A stretch of DNA of 12,479 nt from contig CALEFF010000072.1 in the NCBI GenBank assembly GCA_937876865.1, positions 1 through 12,479 on the forward strand, written 5' to 3'. Shown one piece after another: positions 1 through 8,404 of the stretch. Source of the DNA: an uncultured Bacteroidales bacterium (GTDB taxonomy: Bacteria; Bacteroidota; Bacteroidia; Bacteroidales; P3). The number at the start of each line of letters is the position of its first letter. The first letter of the stretch is position 1. Made by a program: the position numbers and the translations under genes. The notes below the pieces were generated by a model, which was not told where the DNA came from, made no database searches, and saw nothing but the letters and a program-made list of their open reading frames with translations.

Positions 1-3000
1 TTTCTGCACTTGTTTGTGTGATATTGCTTGCAACTAAGTTAGTTGGTGCATCGCAAGGAATAACTTGAAGTGTTGTGAATTGAATTGAATCCCATTCTGA
101 ACGATTTGTTGCATTACATACTGATCTTACATAAACTGTATAAGTTGTATTGTCATCTAATCCTGTAATATTGTAGAATGGGATTGTAGAGTTTTCTATT
201 GTTCCATTTTCTCCAACTCTTACTTCCCAACCACTTTCATTTCCTCCTGCTGACCAAGACAATACTACTCCGTTTGAGGATATATTATCAGTTTCTATTG
301 TTAGGCTTTCAGGTTGATAACAAGGAGCTGATACGCCTGCAAAGTTTATTTCTAAATTATCAACGAACAAGTCATTATCTCCGTTTTGTTCAAGACTTTC
401 TCCATAAAATGCTACACGTATTCTTCCTGATAATGGTGTTCCTGTAGCGTCTTGAAGTGGGTATGTGACTCTTATAAATGAGTTTGTAAGATCTGAAAAA
501 TTGTGTTCTGTGTCAGAGTCATTGTCTGCAAAGATTAAAGCATTTACACTTGACCAAGTTGCTCCGTTATCTTCTGAAATTACTATTGCAAACTTATCAT
601 CAATTGCCTGTGTTGGTGGATTAGTTGAGAAATAAGCTGTCAATGCTATATCTACTGATAATTCATACAATTGAGTATTTGTATCTCCCAAGTTTATTGA
701 AGGAGAAATTAACCATTTATAAGAGCCATTACCATAAATGTTGCAATTTAATTTATTTGTACCATTGTATTGAAGAGCTCTGTTGGTTGTTACCCAAGTT
801 GTATAAGATGAAGATGGAGTTGTTGGTGTTTCTGTTAGCATTCCTGTTGCAAAATTCCAACAATGAGAACCATATAAATCCAATGTTTCAAATCCATCTG
901 TTAAAGGTGCTGTTAGAGATGAGCAAGGGGTTGTGAAAATGGTTTCTACATATTGAGATGAATCTGTTGCAGAGCACATTGTCATTACTCTTACTTGATA
1001 TTCTGTATTGTATTCTAAACCTGTAAGAATGTAAGGATTTGTTATGTTTTGGATTGTTATCCAAGGTTCTTGTTCTAAATTAGGTCTGTATTCTAATTTA
1101 TATTCTGCTCCTTGATTTATAGTGTCGGTAAAACTGATTGTTGCTTGTACTCCGTCTGCAGTTTCTTCGGCAAAGGCTTGAAGATCGGATACTTCAAAAC
1201 AAGAACGCACTTTTATGTTTATGTTATCAACCGCTGCTGGTGGATCAAGAGATGTTGCTCCATCATTATACCACATAAACACTAATTGATAAATACTGTT
1301 TGCATATCTTGAGTCTAAGACAATATCTTCTCTTCCCCATTCTGATGAATTATTGTATCTACTTTCTCCTATTTGATATTCATACGCAGAATACATATCA
1401 ATAGGTAATTCTTCTCCAAGTGGGAGTAAATATACTTGCATATAATCATAATAATATTCTCCTCTTCCTTTCCAATCGAAAGAAAGTTGCCAAGAAATAT
1501 CATCTCCAAATGCTAAGTATGTGCTAAGTGCTGTAAGTGTGGTCGCCTCAGAGTGAGAATTAGATACTCCATTATCTTGACTTACATAGAATGCTCCTCC
1601 GTTTGTTACTACGCCGTTTTCATCTGTTGTATTATTTACAGCTGTTCCGTAACACCATTTATTTGGTGAAGTTGCATATGATTGATTTGGTGCTGCAACA
1701 CTCCATTCTCCTATTGTTTGAGAGTCGTCAAAGTTTTCTGCGTATGGAACAGATTGTACTATTGGAATAAATAGATTTCTTGTATCGCTCCAATATGCTC
1801 CTTCGCAGTTTTGTTTTACAGCCACCATATAATTTCCTCCTTCAACATTTGTTGCTATTGTATAAGGGAATTCTACTCCTGCTGGTATTGTGATTTGTGT
1901 TGCAGTTTCAGGGTCAAAGTTTTCTGACGCTACGCCATAAGCTACTATCCAACCATTCGCTGCTCCCAATGTGTCAAATGTTACTAAGATTGAAGAACCA
2001 TCAGGTGTAGAAACATTTAGTCCATGTACATCTGGGCAAGGAGGTGCTTGATTGATTCTGAGATTATCAATAAAGAATTTAGATGCATTGTGGCGAACTG
2101 CAAATGCTAAACGAGAAGTTGTTGTTACGTTTGATAGTATCACTTCTCTTTCGTCCCAATTTCCTCCTGAAATATTTATGCTTGTAATGTATTGTGCATT
2201 TGCTGTATCTGCTAATGATGTTATATCGTTTTGTGTTACATCTAATGCAAAAATATCAAGGGTTGCTCCTCTTTCCCAATTATAATATTGTTGTGTTTCA
2301 AATTGTAGTCTTTGTCCTCCATCAAAGTTAAATGCAGGGGTAAATATCCATTCTCCAACAACAGGACGACTATCTTCGTAAGAATCTCCATTGTATGCTA
2401 ACACATAATTATCTGCATCTTGTGAACCTTCTCTTTCTTGTCTATAAGTTGACCAACGATAGTATGATTCAGTAGATAGGTTTATCCAACACATTGGAGC
2501 TCCAACTCCTATTCCTGTGCTTACAAAGTCTGTTGCAAATGTATTTGTGTAAGGCAACTCTTCTACCATAGCACATGGTGTTACGAAAGTTGTTGTTGTG
2601 TAGTTTGTTAATTCTCCATCGCAAAGTGCAGCAACTCTTAAATCATATTGTGTTCCTAATTGAAGATTGATTAGAGTGTAGGTTGTTTCGGTTGTTGTTT
2701 CGGTTTGCCATTCATTAGAGTTTGCTGGTTTGTATTCTATTTGGTATGTAGTTTCTGTTGGATTTGATGATGTTATGTTCACTATTGCAGAAGATGGTTC
2801 GTCTTCATCTCTTGTACAAGTAACGCTCGCAGGTGCAATACAAGAAAGTGACACTATTTCTAAATTGTCTATTGCTGCAGGAGGATTATTTCCCCAACTA
2901 CCATCGTTTCTCCAAGCAAATACTAATTTTTTAACTGTTCCTAATAAGCCTGCTGCATCAAGTATTATTTCTTTATTTTGCCAATAAATATTTTCTGATA

Positions 3001-5065
3001 ATTCTTCTGTAATTGAAAATGAAGATTCAGGGAGGCTTCCATTAGATAATTCATAGTTTAAAGGAAGTAAGTATACTCTAAAATAGTCGTAAGTTGTTTC
3101 ACCTTTGCATAGCCAATCAAAAGATATACGAAACGCAACTGAGGCATCGGTTGGAAATGAAACAAGTGTTGAAAAATAATTTGCAGTGGTAGGATTCTCA
3201 GTTATTGCATAGGAATGTGTTGCTCCATTATCATTACTAATATAGATTGCTCCCCCTTCATTGTTTTCTGAATTTACTGCTGTTCCATATGTCCAAGCGT
3301 TTGTTGTTGTATTTTGGAATTGAAATTCTGAAATATTCTCAGAGTCATCAAAGTTTTGTGTATAAGGAATAGAAACTATACTATTTGCCGATGGTAATGT
3401 TATTGATATAGCTTGGCAATATTCTCCTCCACAGTTTTGTTTTGCTGTAATATAGTAAGTTGTTCCTGGGGTTAATCCTTGAATAAGATAAGGGAATTCT
3501 GCTGGATCGTTTACTATTATTGTAGTTGCAGTTGTAGGGTTAAAGTTTTGTATTGAATCTGCTGTTCCGTATGCAATAGTCCAACCACTTCCTTCATAAT
3601 TAAGTGTATTTAAGTTTACTTGTATCGCATCTACGTTGGCTGCAATAGCACTTAATCCGTAAACATTCGGACATTCTATTTGCTCTATTACTACTTCTGG
3701 TATGTAGAATGATGGATTTGGTTTTTTATTTACAAATACCAATCTGCTTGTATTTTCTATTTCAGATAGTAAGACTTCAAACATTTCTCCTGATGGTGTG
3801 TTTTCATCGCTTATTACTGTTGTTAGATAAACACAATTAGAGGTATCTGCTTCTGATGTCATATCTCCGTTTGTAACATCTAAATAATATATATCAAACT
3901 CTACTCTATCAGTATTATTTGTTTTGTCTATACTAAATCTTACTGCTTCTGTTCCTGTAAAATCCATTGTAGGGAACATTAACCAATCGTTATGCAAAGA
4001 GTTTATATCTGTAGTAAAATATCCCATAAGAGAACTTCTTGTTGCAACTCCTCCCCAACGATAAGTTGAACTTCCACCGTTTACATTTATCCAACAATGG
4101 TTTGGTACTGTTCCTCCTATTGTACCCTGAACGAAGTTTGTAGCGAAATCTTCTGACCATGGGAAAGTTGATATTGTTCCACATAGCGTATTGAATGTAG
4201 TTGTTTGAGGATATGACACACTTTCTTCTCCACAGTTTGCAACAACAGAAACTTCGTAAACTGTTGAAGAAACAAGATTGTTTAATTGGAAAGTAGTATC
4301 TGAGGTTGTTCCTGCAGTTTGCAATTCTCCTCCTTGTGTTCTATAAGAAATAGTAAACGTTGTTCCTTCTTCATTAGGATTTGACCAAGAAATTAAAGCA
4401 GATTCTTGGTCTATGTTTGAAACGTCTAAATCTGTTGGAGGAAGGCAAATATCTGTTCCCTCTGGTAATCTTGTAAATATTGCAGAAGGTACTAATGTTG
4501 TAGAATAAACTCCCGATGGATCTTCTGGAGTTACTGCTCTTGAATCTCTTGCAGTGTATAAAGTACGAATAGCAGGCGTGCTAAATTCTGCACCCATACC
4601 CCAAGCAGTTGAATAGAAGTATTGTCCCATACTTGCTCTTACTGCTACTACAAGATTGTTTGCTCCTGTATAAACGTAAGGAACTTGAAACTCTACATTA
4701 TGCCAACCTGTTCCAGAAATGGTTAATGATCCTGTGTAAACAGATGTAAAGTTTGGAGTAAGCAATAATGTGTTGCTTTCAAAAGCTTGTGTAGAAGTTT
4801 CACTAATCAGCACTTCTATCTCAAATGTACGTGTACCTGCAGTGTTTTCTGATAGATACCAACTAATACCTGAAAGAATACCAGGTGTAAGCTCTGATGA
4901 TAGGTAAATACTTTGAGAGTAAGCATAGTTAAATCCTGTTTGAATCAATGCTGTTGATTGATTTGTGTTAGGGAATGCTACGGTGTCTCTCAAAGATGTT
5001 TCTTGGGCTTTAAGCCCTATGGCAAAACACATTGCCATAATCAATAAGAGAAATCTTTTCTTCAT
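1..5065 (-). CDS. Giant exported FN3 / anchor-J modular surface protein (C-terminus beyond window)
   Basis: I read the frame by hand: ATG at 5065, then 1688 codons without a stop to base 2, so the gene is open at the left edge. Residues 1-20 are a signal peptide (MKKR, hydrophobic core, cleavage near LKA-QE). Residues about 21-205 form a beta-sandwich-like region. FN3-like domains lie at about 207-295, 464-560, 742-830, 1010-1100, 1288-1380 and 1582-1667, with another starting at 1670. Between them are modules resembling Bacteroidota choice-of-anchor J / cleaved-adhesin (MAM-like) domains at about 296-463, 564-738, 831-1005, 1104-1285 and 1382-1580, with motifs such as PYxxNFDDS, GGAxYxSxDNG, FDWxxxGE and PPAAxDN. 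Such architectures are known in T9SS cargo and in adhesins or hemagglutinins. A role as secreted or cell-surface adhesin or matrix protein is inferred. No protease or glycosidase catalytic domain is visible in this part; one could lie in the missing C-terminus. Confidence 0.93.
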   Translation of the reverse strand, partial: MKKRFLLLIMAMCFAIGLKAQETSLRDTVAFPNTNQSTALIQTGFNYAYSQSIYLSSELTPGILSGISWYLSENTAGTRTFEIEVLISETSTQAFESNTLLLTPNFTSVYTGSLTISGTGWHNVEFQVPYVYTGANNLVVAVRASMGQYFYSTAWGMGAEFSTPAIRTLYTARDSRAVTPEDPSGVYSTTLVPSAIFTRLPEGTDICLPPTDLDVSNIDQESALISWSNPNEEGTTFTISYRTQGGELQTAGTTSDTTFQLNNLVSSTVYEVSVVANCGEESVSYPQTTTFNTLCGTISTFPWSEDFATNFVQGTIGGTVPNHCWINVNGGSSTYRWGGVATRSSLMGYFTTDINSLHNDWLMFPTMDFTGTEAVRFSIDKTNNTDRVEFDIYYLDVTNGDMTSEADTSNCVYLTTVISDENTPSGEMFEVLLSEIENTSRLVFVNKKPNPSFYIPEVVIEQIECPNVYGLSAIAANVDAIQVNLNTLNYEGSGWTIAYGTADSIQNFNPTTATTIIVNDPAEFPYLIQGLTPGTTYYITAKQNCGGEYCQAISITLPSANSIVSIPYTQNFDDSENISEFQFQNTTTNAWTYGTAVNSENNEGGAIYISNDNGATHSYAITENPTTANYFSTLVSFPTDASVAFRISFDWLCKGETTYDYFRVYLLPLNYELSNGSLPESSFSITEELSENIYWQNKEIILDAAGLLGTVKKLVFAWRNDGSWGNNPPAAIDNLEIVSLSCIAPASVTCTRDEDEPSSAIVNITSSNPTETTYQIEYKPANSNEWQTETTTETTYTLINLQLGTQYDLRVAALCDGELTNYTTTTFVTPCAMVEELPYTNTFATDFVSTGIGVGAPMCWINLSTESYYRWSTYRQEREGSQDADNYVLAYNGDSYEDSRPVVGEWIFTPAFNFDGGQRLQFETQQYYNWERGATLDIFALDVTQNDITSLADTANAQYITSINISGGNWDEREVILSNVTTTSRLAFAVRHNASKFFIDNLRINQAPPCPDVHGLNVSTPDGSSILVTFDTLGAANGWIVAYGVASENFDPETATQITIPAGVEFPYTIATNVEGGNYMVAVKQNCEGAYWSDTRNLFIPIVQSVPYAENFDDSQTIGEWSVAAPNQSYATSPNKWCYGTAVNNTTDENGVVTNGGAFYVSQDNGVSNSHSEATTLTALSTYLAFGDDISWQLSFDWKGRGEYYYDYMQVYLLPLGEELPIDMYSAYEYQIGESRYNNSSEWGREDIVLDSRYANSIYQLVFMWYNDGATSLDPPAAVDNINIKVRSCFEVSDLQAFAEETADGVQATISFTDTINQGAEYKLEYRPNLEQEPWITIQNITNPYILTGLEYNTEYQVRVMTMCSATDSSQYVETIFTTPCSSLTAPLTDGFETLDLYGSHCWNFATGMLTETPTTPSSSYTTWVTTNRALQYNGTNKLNCNIYGNGSYKWLISPSINLGDTNTQLYELSVDIALTAYFSTNPPTQAIDDKFAIVISEDNGATWSSVNALIFADNDSDTEHNFSDLTNSFIRVTYPLQDATGTPLSGRIRVAFYGESLEQNGDNDLFVDNLEINFAGVSAPCYQPESLTIETDNISSNGVVLSWSAGGNESGWEVRVGENGTIENSTIPFYNITGLDDNTTYTVYVRSVCNATNRSEWDSIQFTTLQVIPCDAPTNLVASNITQTSAE
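1205..2842 (-). repeat. Tandem module block, copy 2 (residues 742-1287 of the giant protein)
   Basis: This is the second copy of the FN3 / module A / FN3-like / module B block, about 11 residues longer than copy 1. The extra length lies partly in module B, in an asparagine-rich loop near residues 1145-1160. After it a third round starts with another FN3 (from residue 1288), followed by a more distant anchor-J-like module containing SEDNGATW, then further FN3 domains. The boundaries are set by eye at the conserved Cys-Pro or Cys-x-Ala starts of the FN3 domains. Confidence 0.85.
2843..4447 (-). repeat. Tandem module block, copy 1 (residues 207-741 of the giant protein)
   Basis: This block holds an FN3 domain, anchor-J-like module A, a second FN3-like domain and anchor-J-like module B. 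It matches the next block module by module. Examples are LDVTNGDMTSEADT here against LDVTQNDITSLADT there, PYTQNFDDS against PYAENFDDS, YDYFRVYLLPL against YDYMQVYLLPL, and NPPAAIDN against DPPAAVDN. The similarity is clear in protein but only partial in DNA, so the duplication is not recent. Confidence 0.88.
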
Positions 5066-5107
5066 TTTTATTTATATTAAAGTTTATAAATTACTAAAAA
5101 CAAAGTG

Positions 5108-5115
5108 CAAAAGTA
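5108..5115 (-). promoter_or_regulatory. Putative -7 element of the giant surface protein gene
   Basis: On the minus strand the sequence is TACTTTTG, a full match to the Bacteroidota housekeeping -7 consensus TAnnTTTG. It lies 42 bases upstream of the ATG at 5065, which gives a 5' leader of about 35 bases. No good TTG-type -33 box is seen 19-21 bases further upstream. The 77-base gap to the preceding gene otherwise holds only AT-rich sequence without a convincing terminator hairpin. Confidence 0.5.
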
Positions 5116-5142
5116 CTGCTTTTTTACAGAATAATAAAATAT

Positions 5143-6690
5143 TTATTTTAAAATTTGAGAGATTTGTTTTGCTGCATTTACTCCATCAATAGCAGAAGAA
5201 GTTATTCCTCCTGCATATCCTGCTCCTTCTCCACAAGGAAAAAGCATAGTGAGTTGAGGGTGTTGTAAGCTATCTTTATCTCTCAATATTCTAACAGGAG
5301 AAGATGTACGAGACTCCAATCCTATCATTGTTGCTTGATTGGAAATAAATCCTTTGATTCGTCTATCAAATACTTTAAATCCTTCCTTTAAATGTTCTGC
5401 AATTATTCTTGGTAAATAATCATTCATATTGCAAGCTTGCAATCCACTTGGATAAGAAGTAGCACTTATATTGTTAGAAGGTTTATTTCTAATGAAATCA
5501 CTTATTCTTTGTGCGGGAGAAGTTTGATTGTGGATATATATTTTTTGTTCACATTCTTGTTGAAACTTCATAAGGGATAAGGCAGGTTGTTTGCTATATT
5601 CTTTAACATCTTGAGGATTTATGCTAACTACTATTCCACTATTTGCAAAAGCAGAACCTCTATTTGAAGAACTCATTCCATTTACTACAAGTGATTTTTT
5701 TTCTGTTGAAGCAGGTATTATCATTCCACCAGGACACATACAAAAAGAAAACACTCCTCTATTATTTACATTATGCACCAAAGAATATGAAGCAGGAGGA
5801 AGTAATTTTGCTATATTTTTATCATTGTATTGAGAATTATTTATCAATTCTTGACTATGTTCCACTCTTACTCCCATAGCAAAAGGTTTTGCTTCTATTG
5901 CCCAACCTTTATTTGCAAACAATTGATATATATCTCTTGCTGAATGGCCTGTTGCTAATATAACTGCTTTTGCTTCTATTGTTGTATTATTATATGTTTT
6001 CACACCATAAACAACATTATTTTTCACCAAAAGATCGGTTACTTTTGTGTTAAAATAATATTCACCTCCACATTTAAGGATAGTTTCTCTTATGTTTTTA
6101 ATTATTCGAGAAAGTTTATCTGTTCCTATGTGTGGATGTGCTTCTGAAAGGATATTATCATTAGCCCCATGAAAAACAAATGTTTCTAAGATTTCTGTTA
6201 TATTTCCTTTTTTGGTGGAGCGTGTAAATAGTTTACCATCAGAAAAAGTTCCTGCACCACCTTCTCCAAAACACCAATTTGATTCCTCATTCAAATCGTA
6301 ATTTCTTGCAATTAGTGCTATATCTTTTTTCCTCTCACTTATCGGTTTACCTCTTTCTATAATTATTGGTTTAAAACCTTCTTCTATTAGCTTCAATGCA
6401 GCAAACAATCCACAAGGTCCTGCTCCTACTACAATAACTCTTTGACCATTAGTAACATCTTGATAATTGCGAAAAATAGGATTTTGTTTTATCGGACTAT
6501 CGCTTACCAACAATTTAAGTTTGAAAATAGGGCATTTTCGTGCATCAATACTTTTGCGAAGTATTTTGTAATGAAGATTTTTATAATTTATGCCACAAAT
6601 TGAAGAAATTGTTTTTTTAAATTCTTCTTCAATAAAAAAAATCTCACATCTACAAGACAATTCTATTACCTTTTCCACGATTTTATTCAA
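5143..6690 (-). CDS. NAD(P)/FAD-dependent dehydrogenase, COG2509 type, TTG start
   Basis: This 515-residue cytoplasmic flavoprotein belongs to a widespread family of uncharacterised FAD-dependent dehydrogenases; its substrate is unknown. Residues 1-75 match the small N-terminal domain of the family (the RKSIDARK stretch at 45-52 is typical). The Rossmann dinucleotide motif GAGPCG is at 89-94, with the ribose-binding Glu at 112. Other family motifs are FGEGGAGTFSDGKL at 141-154, ATGHS at 246-250, ESRTSSPVR at 459-467 and the C-terminal FAD motif PCGEGAGYAGG at 485-495. The start must be TTG or a nearby non-ATG codon: an in-frame stop lies at 6700-6702, no ATG lies between it and the family N-terminus, and the first internal Met is residue 272. 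The TTG overlaps the porT stop (TTGAATAA), which implies translational coupling. It is the last gene of the ansA-rfaE1-porT cluster. Confidence 0.9.
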   Translation of the reverse strand: MNKIVEKVIELSCRCEIFFIEEEFKKTISSICGINYKNLHYKILRKSIDARKCPIFKLKLLVSDSPIKQNPIFRNYQDVTNGQRVIVVGAGPCGLFAALKLIEEGFKPIIIERGKPISERKKDIALIARNYDLNEESNWCFGEGGAGTFSDGKLFTRSTKKGNITEILETFVFHGANDNILSEAHPHIGTDKLSRIIKNIRETILKCGGEYYFNTKVTDLLVKNNVVYGVKTYNNTTIEAKAVILATGHSARDIYQLFANKGWAIEAKPFAMGVRVEHSQELINNSQYNDKNIAKLLPPASYSLVHNVNNRGVFSFCMCPGGMIIPASTEKKSLVVNGMSSSNRGSAFANSGIVVSINPQDVKEYSKQPALSLMKFQQECEQKIYIHNQTSPAQRISDFIRNKPSNNISATSYPSGLQACNMNDYLPRIIAEHLKEGFKVFDRRIKGFISNQATMIGLESRTSSPVRILRDKDSLQHPQLTMLFPCGEGAGYAGGITSSAIDGVNAAKQISQILK

Positions 6691-7387
6691 AAGTAAGATT
6701 TATATAAAAGACTTGCGTTCTTATTTTATCCAATACATCTGAATACATTGTATGAAATTCTGGAATAAGTATGTTTGTGAGAGAATAAGATGTCTTCAAC
6801 TCTATTCCAAACTTGAAATACGGCAAATAAAAATCTACTCCTGCTCCTAATGTATAAAATATTTCAGAATTATCTATTTTTAACATTACATCTTCTGGGT
6901 TTGCTTTCTTTCGTTTTATTGAACCCAAGTCATAAGTATATTTTCCTCCTGCAATAAGATAAGGTCTCATATTACGCCAACGCTTAGAACGAACTTTAAA
7001 CTCTAAGGGGATTTCTACATATATAGCCTCTAATGAAGTGCTTCTTACATTAAATACTTCATTTTTATACTCATAGAAATTCAATCTTCTATCACCAAAA
7101 GTTACTCCAGGAGTAAAACGAAGGTTTAACCAACTCAACAATCTTAAATCGGAAACAAACATCAACTGGAAGCCACTATTTCTATCAGAATCAAAACCCA
7201 TAATAGTATCTTGATAAGGTGGATTTTCTTTTCCTATTATGTTTGAATAAAACTGATTGTATCCAAATGATATTCCAAAATGTGCTACTTTTTTATCATA
7301 ATGTGGCATATTTGGGGGTGCAGATTGAGAAAATAATTCAGTAAAATAAATTATTAAAACAGCGACTAAAATTAACGATTTCCTCAT
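6683..7387 (-). CDS. porT: PorT/SprT-family outer-membrane beta-barrel, type IX secretion component
   Basis: The protein has 234 residues, with a signal peptide at about 1-20 ending near LFS-QS. The mature part starts with the MPHYDKKVAHFG stretch (27-38) that opens PorT proteins. It continues with alternating amphipathic beta strands: VSDLRLLSWLNLRFTPG at 78-94, RRLNFYEY at 100-107, VEIPLEFKVRS at 124-134, RPYLIAGGKYTYDLGS at 141-156, VDFYLPYFKFGIELKTSYSL at 184-203, and a terminal strand ending in LTFE. In Bacteroidota with T9SS, PorT/SprT is needed for export of cargo such as gingipains, adhesins and gliding proteins, and is predicted to be an eight-stranded outer-membrane barrel. The assignment rests on remembered family features, not a search. 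It sits 16 bases after rfaE1 and overlaps the next gene by 8 bases. Confidence 0.87.
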   Translation of the reverse strand: MRKSLILVAVLIIYFTELFSQSAPPNMPHYDKKVAHFGISFGYNQFYSNIIGKENPPYQDTIMGFDSDRNSGFQLMFVSDLRLLSWLNLRFTPGVTFGDRRLNFYEYKNEVFNVRSTSLEAIYVEIPLEFKVRSKRWRNMRPYLIAGGKYTYDLGSIKRKKANPEDVMLKIDNSEIFYTLGAGVDFYLPYFKFGIELKTSYSLTNILIPEFHTMYSDVLDKIRTQVFYINLTFE

Positions 7388-7403
7388 ATAATTTTCCTAT
7401 TCT

Positions 7404-8399
7404 TTATTTCAATAATTCTGACAATAATTTATTTTTATCAATAGGCACAACACCTACGCTTTCACAAACAAGTCCCCCAGCTATATTACTAACTTTTGCA
7501 ATTATTTGGCTATCTAATCCCAATGCCAAACAAAGAGTAGCAAGACTTATTACAGTATCTCCTGCACCCGAAACATCAGAAATCTTTCTTAAACAAGCGG
7601 GAAGCATTGTTATCTCAGCCTCTTTATTAGCAAAATCCATCATAAACACTCCTTTTTCGCTAAGTGTTATAAATACTTTATCTATTTTTTGTTTATAATG
7701 AAGAAGTAACGAAGCCTCTACAAGAACATCTTTGTCTACATTATCAAAATCTATCTTTAAACCTTCTTTTAGTTCTTTTAAATTCGGTTTAAATAAATCA
7801 ACATTCTTATATGCTGTAAAATTTCTTTTTTTAGGATCAACTGTTACTGGGATATTTTTCCTTTTTGCAATTTCTATAATTTTTGTAATTACTCCCTCTG
7901 TAATTACTCCTTTATCATAATCTTGAAATATTATAGCGTTGATTTTTTCTGTATTTATTATTTCCTCTATTTTCGCTACAAAAACCTTTTCTTCCGACAA
8001 AGAAATATTAACATCTGTTTCTTCATCTATTCTAAGCATTTGAGTTTTATTCCCTATAATACGAGTTTTAATTGTTGTTGGTCTATTAGATGAAAAAACT
8101 ATTCCCTTTGTATCCATATTTTGTTTTTCCATCAATTCACATAATTGATGGCCTTGGTAATCCTCCCCCACAACAGAACAAAGTATTGGATTCGCTCCCA
8201 TTGCAGCAATATTAAGTGCTACATTTGCTGCTCCACCTAATCTACTTTCTTTGTCATTAACCGCACATACAGGAACTGGAGCCTCAGGCGAAATTCTATT
8301 AACACCTCCCCACCAATAAGCATCAATCATTACATCACCTATTATGAGGATATTTAAAGAATTAAATTTATCAAAAACTTTTACAAAATCTATTGCCAT
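7404..8399 (-). CDS. rfaE1: D-glycero-beta-D-manno-heptose-7-phosphate kinase (PfkB/ribokinase family)
   Basis: The 331-residue protein corresponds to the kinase half of E. coli HldE. It phosphorylates D-glycero-D-manno-heptose 7-phosphate at C1 on the way to ADP-heptose for LPS. The N-terminal GDVMIDAYWWGGVNRISPEA (21-40) and PVPV (41-44) are close to the HldE sequence. The sugar-binding GGAANVALN lies at 55-63, DPK at 188-190, KPNLKE at 204-209, and the PfkB signature SGAGDTV at 277-283 with catalytic base Asp281. It lacks the cytidylyltransferase-like half found in fused HldE, so a separate rfaE2/hldC-type protein is expected elsewhere in the genome. The ATG follows the ansA stop by 5 bases. 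A related PfkB sugar kinase is the alternative, but the ISPEAPVP motif favours RfaE1. Confidence 0.88.
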   Translation of the reverse strand: MAIDFVKVFDKFNSLNILIIGDVMIDAYWWGGVNRISPEAPVPVCAVNDKESRLGGAANVALNIAAMGANPILCSVVGEDYQGHQLCELMEKQNMDTKGIVFSSNRPTTIKTRIIGNKTQMLRIDEETDVNISLSEEKVFVAKIEEIINTEKINAIIFQDYDKGVITEGVITKIIEIAKRKNIPVTVDPKKRNFTAYKNVDLFKPNLKELKEGLKIDFDNVDKDVLVEASLLLHYKQKIDKVFITLSEKGVFMMDFANKEAEITMLPACLRKISDVSGAGDTVISLATLCLALGLDSQIIAKVSNIAGGLVCESVGVVPIDKNKLLSELLK

Positions 8400-8404
8400 T
8401 TTTA

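Noticed and set aside
199..936. Plus-strand open frames of 82 and 103 codons in the left part
   Set aside because: They lie antisense to the continuous 1688-codon frame, are rich in Leu, Phe and His as expected from the complement of a Thr/Asn/Ser/Glu-rich coding strand, and have no recognisable domain.
3990..4184. Minus-strand 64-codon frame
   Set aside because: It overlaps the giant protein gene in another frame of the same strand; the giant gene's frame carries clear FN3/anchor-J motifs there.
5101..5135. AAAAG...CTTTT inverted repeat as a terminator of the flavoprotein gene
   Set aside because: Only about 4-5 A-T-rich pairs form, too weak to call; the site is better explained by the overlapping TACTTTTG promoter element.
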